Program-made: the position numbers and the translations under genes | Notes under the pieces: generated by a model | What the model was told of the DNA's origin: nothing | The model's database searches: none | What the model saw: only the letters and a program-made list of their open reading frames with translations | Source: DASVBJ01 sp036375895 | GTDB lineage: Bacteria; Actinomycetota; Actinomycetes; JACCUZ01 | Reading direction: 5' to 3' | Assembly: GCA_036375895.1 (NCBI GenBank) | Contig: DASVBJ010000359.1 | Span: forward strand, 1 to 10,167 | DNA: 10,167 bases | Part shown: one piece after another, positions 5,951 through 10,167 of the stretch | How positions within the stretch are numbered: position 1 is the first letter of the stretch | Layout: each line of letters begins with the position of its first letter

Positions 5951-8533
5951 ATGGACCCGCAGGAGACCCCAGCCCCGACGGCCGGCGCGGCCGCGCCGGG
6001 CCGCGTGCCGGACAAGCCCACGATCGACGGCATCGAGGCGCGCTGGACCGCCGTATGGGAGCGGGAGGGCACCTACCGGTTCGACCGCAGCAAGACCCGC
6101 GAGCAGGTCTACTCGATCGACACCCCGCCGCCGACCGTCAGCGGCTCACTGCACGTCGGGCACGTGTTCTCCTACACGCACACGGACATCGTCGCCCGCT
6201 ACCAGCGGATGCGTGGGCTCGAGGTGTTCTACCCCATGGGGTGGGACGACAACGGGCTGCCGACCGAGCGGCGCGTGCAGTACACCTACGGCGTCAAGTG
6301 CGACCCGTCGGTGCCCTACGACCCCGACGTGACCCTGCCGGAGAAGCCTGACCCGAAGAAGCCGGTGCCGATCTCGCGCCGCAACTTCATCGAGCTGTGC
6401 GAGACCTGGTGCGAGGAGATCGAGCAGGCCTACGAGACGCTGTGGCGCCGGGTCGGCCTGTCGGTGGACTGGACGCAGAAGTACACGACCATCGGACCGG
6501 CGTCGATCACGGCGTCGCAGCGGGCCTTCCTGCGCAACCTGGCCCGCGGCGAGGCCTACCAGGCGGAGGCGCCGGGGCTGTGGGACGTGACGTTCCAGAC
6601 CGCCGTGGCGCAGGCAGAGGTGGAGGCCCGCGACTACCCGGGGCACTTCCACCGGATCTCGTTCCACGGCCCGGACGGTCCGGTGCACATCGAGACCACC
6701 CGACCCGAGCTCATCCCGGCCTGCGTGGCGCTCGTCGCCCACCCGGACGACGAGCGTTACCAGGGGATGTTCGGCAGCACGGTGCGCTCGCCGCTGTTCG
6801 GCGTGGAGCTGCCGGTCCTCGCCCACGCGGCCGCCGAGCCCGACAAGGGCGCCGGGATCGCCATGGTGTGCACGTTCGGCGACCTGACCGACGTGCTGTG
6901 GTGGCGCGAGCTGCAGCTGCCCATCCGGTCCGTGATCGGCCGCGACGGGCGGCTGGTCGCCGACACCCCCGACTGGCTGCGTGAGCCGGGGGCGGCCGCG
7001 GCGTACGCGGAGATGGCCGGCAAGACGACGTTCTCCGCGCGCAGCCGGATCGTCGAGATGCTGCGCGAGTCCGGCGACCTCGAGGGCGAGCCGGTGCCTA
7101 CCCAGCGGATGGCCAACTTCTACGAGAACGGCGAGCGCCCGCTCGAGATCGTGACCAGCCGCCAGTGGTACATCCGCAACGGCGGGCGGGACGAGCAGCT
7201 GCGCCGAACGATGGTCGAGCGCGGCCGGGAGATCACCTGGGTGCCGGACTTCATGCGGCACAGGTACGAGAACGGGGTCGAGGGCCTCAACGGCGACTGG
7301 CTGATCAGTCGGCAGCGGTTCTTCGGCGTGCCGTTCCCCGTGTGGTACCCGCTCGATGACGAGGGCCGGCCCGACCACGACAAGCCGATCCTCGCGGACG
7401 AGTCGATCCTGCCGGTCGATCCCTCGTCCCAGGTGCCTGAGGGCTACACCGAGGCCGAGCGCGACGTTCCTGGCGGCTTCACCGCGGACCCGGACGTCAT
7501 GGACACCTGGGCGACCTCGTCGCTGTCGCCGCAGATCGTGTGCGGTTGGGAGCGCGACGCCGACCTGTTCTCGCGGACGTTCCCGATGGACCTGCGGCCG
7601 CAGGCCCACGAGATCATCCGCACCTGGCTGTTCGCCACGGTGGTGCGGGCGCACTTCGAGCACGACACCGTGCCGTGGGCGAACGCCGCGATCTCCGGCT
7701 TCGTCGTCGACCCCGACCGCAAGAAGATGTCGAAGTCCAAGGGCAACGTCGTGGTGCCGACGGACATCCTCGACCGGTACGGAGCGGACGCCGTGCGCTG
7801 GCGCGCCGCCGGGGCGCGGCCGGGCACCGACACGCCGTTCGACGAGGCGCAGATGAAGATCGGCCGTCGTCTCGCCATCAAGATCCTCAACGCGAGCAAG
7901 TTCGCGCTGTCGCTGGGCGTGGTGGAGGATCCCCATGCCATCACCGACCCGCTGGACCGGGCCCTGCTGGCATCGCTCGCAGGGATCGTGCGCGAGGCCA
8001 CCGAGGCGCTCGACGACTACAACTACACCCGCGCCCTCGAGGTCACCGAGACCTTCTTCTGGACCTTCTGCGACGACTACCTCGAGCTGGTCAAGGACCG
8101 CGCGTACGGCGCGCAGGGCGAGCCGGCCGCGGCGTCGGCCAAGGCCACCCTGACGGCCGCCCTGTCGGTGCTGTTGCGCCTGTTCGCGCCGGTGCTGCCG
8201 TTCGTGACGGAGGAGGTCTGGTCCTGGTGGCGGGAGGGCTCGGTGCACCGCACCGACTGGCCCACCTTCGACCCGCTGCACGAGCTGGCCCAGGGCGGTG
8301 ACCCGCGGGTGCTGCACGACACCGCCGCGGTGCTCGCCGGCGTGCGCAAGGTCAAGTCCGAGGCCAAGACGTCGATGCGCACCGAGGTCCCGTCGGCCGA
8401 GGTCCGCGGTCCCGCGGAGGCCGTCGAGCGGGTCCGGCTGGCCGAGAAAGATCTCAGTTCCGCTGGTCGCATCGGCGGGCTACGGTTCGAGGCGGCGCCG
8501 GGAGAGAGCCTGTCGGTCGCGGTGAGCATGTGA
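5951..8533 (+). CDS. valS: Valyl-tRNA synthetase, type 2 (archaeal/Rickettsia-like)
   Basis: This class I synthetase charges tRNA-Val with valine and hydrolyses mischarged Thr-tRNA-Val. The 860-residue product has PPPTVSGSLHVGH with the HIGH-box HVGH at 68-71, WDDNGLPTERRVQ at 98-110 and KMSKS at 592-596. The CP1 editing domain has ETTRPE at 248-253 and an AMVCTFGDLTD segment with Asp311 and Asp314. The DDNGLPTERRVQ wording, the following PEKPDPKKPVPISRRNF insert and CTFGD in place of TPAHDPND mark the type-2 lineage of archaea, Rickettsia and some actinobacteria. The anticodon-binding domain covers about 680-800. The protein ends shortly afterwards (ESLSVAVSM), without the C-terminal coiled-coil arm of canonical bacterial ValRS. 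Residues 1-20 are a variable Ala/Pro-rich extension. It is transcribed away from folC and is followed 11 bases later by a membrane-protein gene. Confidence 0.95.
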   Translation: MDPQETPAPTAGAAAPGRVPDKPTIDGIEARWTAVWEREGTYRFDRSKTREQVYSIDTPPPTVSGSLHVGHVFSYTHTDIVARYQRMRGLEVFYPMGWDDNGLPTERRVQYTYGVKCDPSVPYDPDVTLPEKPDPKKPVPISRRNFIELCETWCEEIEQAYETLWRRVGLSVDWTQKYTTIGPASITASQRAFLRNLARGEAYQAEAPGLWDVTFQTAVAQAEVEARDYPGHFHRISFHGPDGPVHIETTRPELIPACVALVAHPDDERYQGMFGSTVRSPLFGVELPVLAHAAAEPDKGAGIAMVCTFGDLTDVLWWRELQLPIRSVIGRDGRLVADTPDWLREPGAAAAYAEMAGKTTFSARSRIVEMLRESGDLEGEPVPTQRMANFYENGERPLEIVTSRQWYIRNGGRDEQLRRTMVERGREITWVPDFMRHRYENGVEGLNGDWLISRQRFFGVPFPVWYPLDDEGRPDHDKPILADESILPVDPSSQVPEGYTEAERDVPGGFTADPDVMDTWATSSLSPQIVCGWERDADLFSRTFPMDLRPQAHEIIRTWLFATVVRAHFEHDTVPWANAAISGFVVDPDRKKMSKSKGNVVVPTDILDRYGADAVRWRAAGARPGTDTPFDEAQMKIGRRLAIKILNASKFALSLGVVEDPHAITDPLDRALLASLAGIVREATEALDDYNYTRALEVTETFFWTFCDDYLELVKDRAYGAQGEPAAASAKATLTAALSVLLRLFAPVLPFVTEEVWSWWREGSVHRTDWPTFDPLHELAQGGDPRVLHDTAAVLAGVRKVKSEAKTSMRTEVPSAEVRGPAEAVERVRLAEKDLSSAGRIGGLRFEAAPGESLSVAVSM

Positions 8534-8534
8534 C

Positions 8535-8539
8535 GGAGG
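8535..8539 (+). promoter_or_regulatory. Ribosome-binding site fixing the start at 8545
   Basis: A perfect GGAGG five bases before ATG 8545 favours that start over the GTG at 8530, which overlaps the valS stop (ATGTGA) and would need a site inside the valS end. Confidence 0.6.
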
Positions 8540-8544
8540 TCGCG

Positions 8545-9414
8545 ATGGCGGCGGGGGCGGAACCCTTGGCTGGGCTGCGGGTGTCCCGGCGGTGGTGGCC
8601 GAGCGACATCGCGCTCGTGCACGGCTCCGCGGCGGTGGTGGCGCTGGTGAGCGCCTTCAACGGGCGGCTGCCGTTCCTCTGGGTGGCCGACACGGTCGCC
8701 CACCGACCCAGCTGGGTCGGCCTCGTCGTGGCCTGGGTCGTCATCACGGCGGCCTATCTCTTCGCCTGGCGCACGGTGGCCCGGTTCAGCGCGGTGCAGG
8801 TCCTGCTCACCGTCGCCATGTCGCTCAACGCGGTCTGGGCGATCTTCGTGCTGCTGGCGGGAGCCCTGCAGGTCTCCGGCCTGGGAGTCAACGGGCTGCT
8901 CGTCGGCACGGTGCCGTGGATGTCGCGCATCGTCGTCGCCGTCGCGTGCCTCGTCGGCCTGACCGGCTACGTGCGCCTGGGTCGGGCCGCCGCCGAGTCG
9001 GACCTGGCCAAGGAGGAGGCGCTGGGCGACACGACCGCACCGCCGGCCGCCTTGGTCGTGAGCGTGGTGGGCCTCCTGGTGGCGGCGTGGTCACTCGCGC
9101 TGCTGGCCCCGCCGCAGGCGACTCCGGCGTCGGCGACCAGCGCGGTGCTCGCGGCCACCAGCGACACGGTCGACACCCGCGACGTCGTGCGCTTCCAGGG
9201 CTCGCTCGACGACGTCATCGAGAAGCAGATGTACGTCCACCCCCGCGACGGGTGGACGCAGATGCGGGGCTTCTTCAGCAGCGGCGGGAAGGTCGTCTAC
9301 GACAACAGCGTGCAGTGGGGGGTCATGGTCCTCTACCGCGACCAGATCACCTGCGTCCTGCGCGACGTCAGCTCGCGCGAGGTCGTCGTCCGGTCCGGCT
9401 ACTGCCCGGGCTGA
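8545..9414 (+). CDS. Unrecognised polytopic membrane protein with exported C-terminal domain
   Basis: I do not recognise this 289-residue protein. Hydrophobic segments lie near residues 22-40 (weaker), 56-75, 82-110 (one long or two short helices), 128-144 and 167-188. A charged stretch at about 145-165 (AAAESDLAKEEALGD) separates the last two helices. An Ala/Thr/Ser-rich linker (about 189-207) then leads to a roughly 80-residue soluble domain containing VRFQGSLDDVIEKQMYVHPRDGWTQ and RGFFSSGGKVVYDNSVQW in separate parts. Its two cysteines, Cys270 and Cys287, could form a disulphide if the domain is outside the cell. ATG 8545 is chosen for its GGAGG; a 294-codon version from GTG 8530 is possible. 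The 11-base gap to valS suggests cotranscription, but no functional link to tRNA charging is visible. GC-rich codon use matches the neighbours. Confidence 0.85.
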   Translation: MAAGAEPLAGLRVSRRWWPSDIALVHGSAAVVALVSAFNGRLPFLWVADTVAHRPSWVGLVVAWVVITAAYLFAWRTVARFSAVQVLLTVAMSLNAVWAIFVLLAGALQVSGLGVNGLLVGTVPWMSRIVVAVACLVGLTGYVRLGRAAAESDLAKEEALGDTTAPPAALVVSVVGLLVAAWSLALLAPPQATPASATSAVLAATSDTVDTRDVVRFQGSLDDVIEKQMYVHPRDGWTQMRGFFSSGGKVVYDNSVQWGVMVLYRDQITCVLRDVSSREVVVRSGYCPG

Positions 9415-9435
9415 GTCCGGTCACTCCTCCCCGCC

Positions 9436-9461
9436 GAGGCAGCGCGTCGAGACTGCGCCTC
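9436..9461 (+). terminator. Possible weak stem-loop after the valS unit
   Basis: GAG-GCAG (9436-9442) can pair with CTGC and CTC (9453-9461) across a two-base bulge, with a ten-base loop, 22 bases after the membrane-protein stop. No T-run follows, so it is at best a GC-rich hairpin terminator. Confidence 0.2.
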
Positions 9462-9462
9462 C

Positions 9463-9478
9463 CTCACGTCAATGTGAG
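9463..9478 (+). repeat. Short inverted repeat CTCAC-N6-GTGAG
   Basis: CTCAC (9463-9467) and GTGAG (9474-9478) are perfect inverted arms around GTCAAT, in the 179-base spacer upstream of the last gene. The size fits a dimeric repressor site, but five-base arms can occur by chance. Confidence 0.3.
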
Positions 9479-9593
9479 TGCCGTCGGTTGGTCGGAGCCC
9501 GCGTCGCCCGCTGCGGTGGTCGAACGAACGGAACCGGCGTGAGAAGTCGGGTGCCCAGCTAAGGCCGTCGCCGCTTTGTGCCGATCCATCCTC

Positions 9594-10167
9594 GTGTCCC
9601 AGTTGCCGGTTTCCGACCGCGCGCGTGCCGGTTGGCCCCTTGGGGTGTTCGGGCTCGGCCTGGTGGCGCTCGTCGGCGGCTATCGCGAGTTCCGGCTCAC
9701 GTCGGGCCGGCAGTCGATCTGCCATCTGGTGCATTCACTGTCCACGCTGTCCGGCTCGCTCGTCCCAGGCACTCCGGCGACCGCACCGGGTAGCTGCGCG
9801 AGCCCCGACCATCGCTACTACGGCTCGTGGGCTCTCATGCTTGTGGGACTGGCCGCCACCGTTGTGGGCGCTGTGGTCCTGGCGAAGCAGGCCCGACGAT
9901 CTCGGGTTCTCGGGCACCCCTGGCCGATCCACCGCGCCTCGGTCAGCGTTTGCCGCTGGATCGATACACAACTTCCTGGGCACGACGCCGCGAACCCGGC
10001 TCGCCTCGGACCGGCGACCATGCAGACGCTCGTAGTCGTTGTTGGCTTCGCCATCAGTATCGGAGGGGCCCACGCCTGGAACCGGCAGGGGCACGCCGTC
10101 AGGGTGAAGGCCCATGAGCGGGCCAGTGTCGCGTTGACTGCGCTCACGCTGCCGACGGCACTCAGCA
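9594..10167 (+). CDS. Unrecognised membrane protein (C-terminus outside window)
   Basis: The frame is open from 9543 to the right edge with no stop. The start is uncertain: GTG 9594 (used here, 191 codons visible) gives a short N-terminus before the first helix, while TTG 9576 has an AAGG 11 bases upstream. From GTG 9594, hydrophobic helices are at about 13-30, 77-97 and 142-161. The loop between the first two contains Cys43 and Cys68, a possible disulphide pair if it is extracytoplasmic. The loop between the second and third is basic (KQARRSR at 98-104) and presumably cytoplasmic. Competing frames give Arg/Pro/Ser-rich translations typical of non-coding frames. Third-position GC (roughly 80% by eye) is lower than in the neighbours, with codons such as TCA, CTT, GTT and ACA. 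I do not recognise a family; no operon partner is visible. Confidence 0.6.
   Translation, partial: MSQLPVSDRARAGWPLGVFGLGLVALVGGYREFRLTSGRQSICHLVHSLSTLSGSLVPGTPATAPGSCASPDHRYYGSWALMLVGLAATVVGAVVLAKQARRSRVLGHPWPIHRASVSVCRWIDTQLPGHDAANPARLGPATMQTLVVVVGFAISIGGAHAWNRQGHAVRVKAHERASVALTALTLPTALS

Noticed and set aside
5845..6072. N-terminal extension of FolC upstream of GTG 5844.
   Set aside because: The frame is open, but it would run across the spacer and antisense to valS. Homologous N-termini begin around the helix that GTG 5844 already includes.
6146..8317. A 723-codon open frame on the minus strand, antisense to valS.
   Set aside because: It is a by-product of high GC3 in valS: its translation is dominated by Arg, His, Val, Leu and Gly in an irregular pattern with no recognisable motif, while the sense strand carries a complete synthetase.
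9478..10035. A 185-codon plus-strand frame in the right-hand region.
   Set aside because: The translation is Arg/Ser/Pro/Ala-rich with scattered tryptophans and no helices, whereas the overlapping frame through 9594-10167 gives well-formed membrane segments.
9735..10147. Two minus-strand frames (126 and 109 codons) at the right end.
   Set aside because: Both overlap the plus-strand membrane protein, lack domain-like features and have no convincing ribosome-binding site.

Overview
The window is very GC-rich (third codon positions almost all G or C) and mostly densely packed. Start codons are frequently GTG. The order mreB-mreC-mreD-PBP2 on one side and folC-DUF4233-ndk on the other is the conserved actinobacterial arrangement known from Streptomyces and relatives. 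The sequence therefore most likely comes from an actinobacterium. Because mycobacteria and corynebacteria lack mreB, an mreB-containing, possibly filamentous or sporulating lineage is likely; the genus cannot be fixed from the sequence.

Left part (1-3625, minus strand): a cell-wall elongation cluster read right to left as mreB, mreC, mreD and the first 351 codons of penicillin-binding protein 2, which runs off the left edge. The encoded proteins form the elongasome: the MreB filament, the MreC and MreD membrane linkers and the PBP2 transpeptidase. A likely promoter lies 5' of mreB, and a stem-loop fills most of the gap between mreB and mreC.

Middle part (3751-5844, minus strand): folC, a small DUF4233 membrane protein and ndk, with gaps of 1 and 11 bases, look like one transcription unit for folate (poly)glutamylation and nucleotide homeostasis.

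Right part (5951-10167, plus strand): valS is divergent from folC. It encodes an archaeal/Rickettsia-like (type 2) valyl-tRNA synthetase without the C-terminal coiled-coil arm, where Streptomyces carries a canonical valS in the same direction as folC. Eleven bases after it comes an unrecognised five- or six-helix membrane protein with an exported C-terminal domain. After 179 mostly featureless bases, a second unrecognised membrane protein begins and runs off the right edge.

The most notable points are the divergent type-2 valS at the folC locus, the matching TANNNT-N8-start arrangement on both sides of the 106-base folC/valS spacer (suggesting two leaderless transcripts), and the two unknown membrane proteins. 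I found no mobile element, CRISPR array, RNA gene or clearly new multi-gene system.
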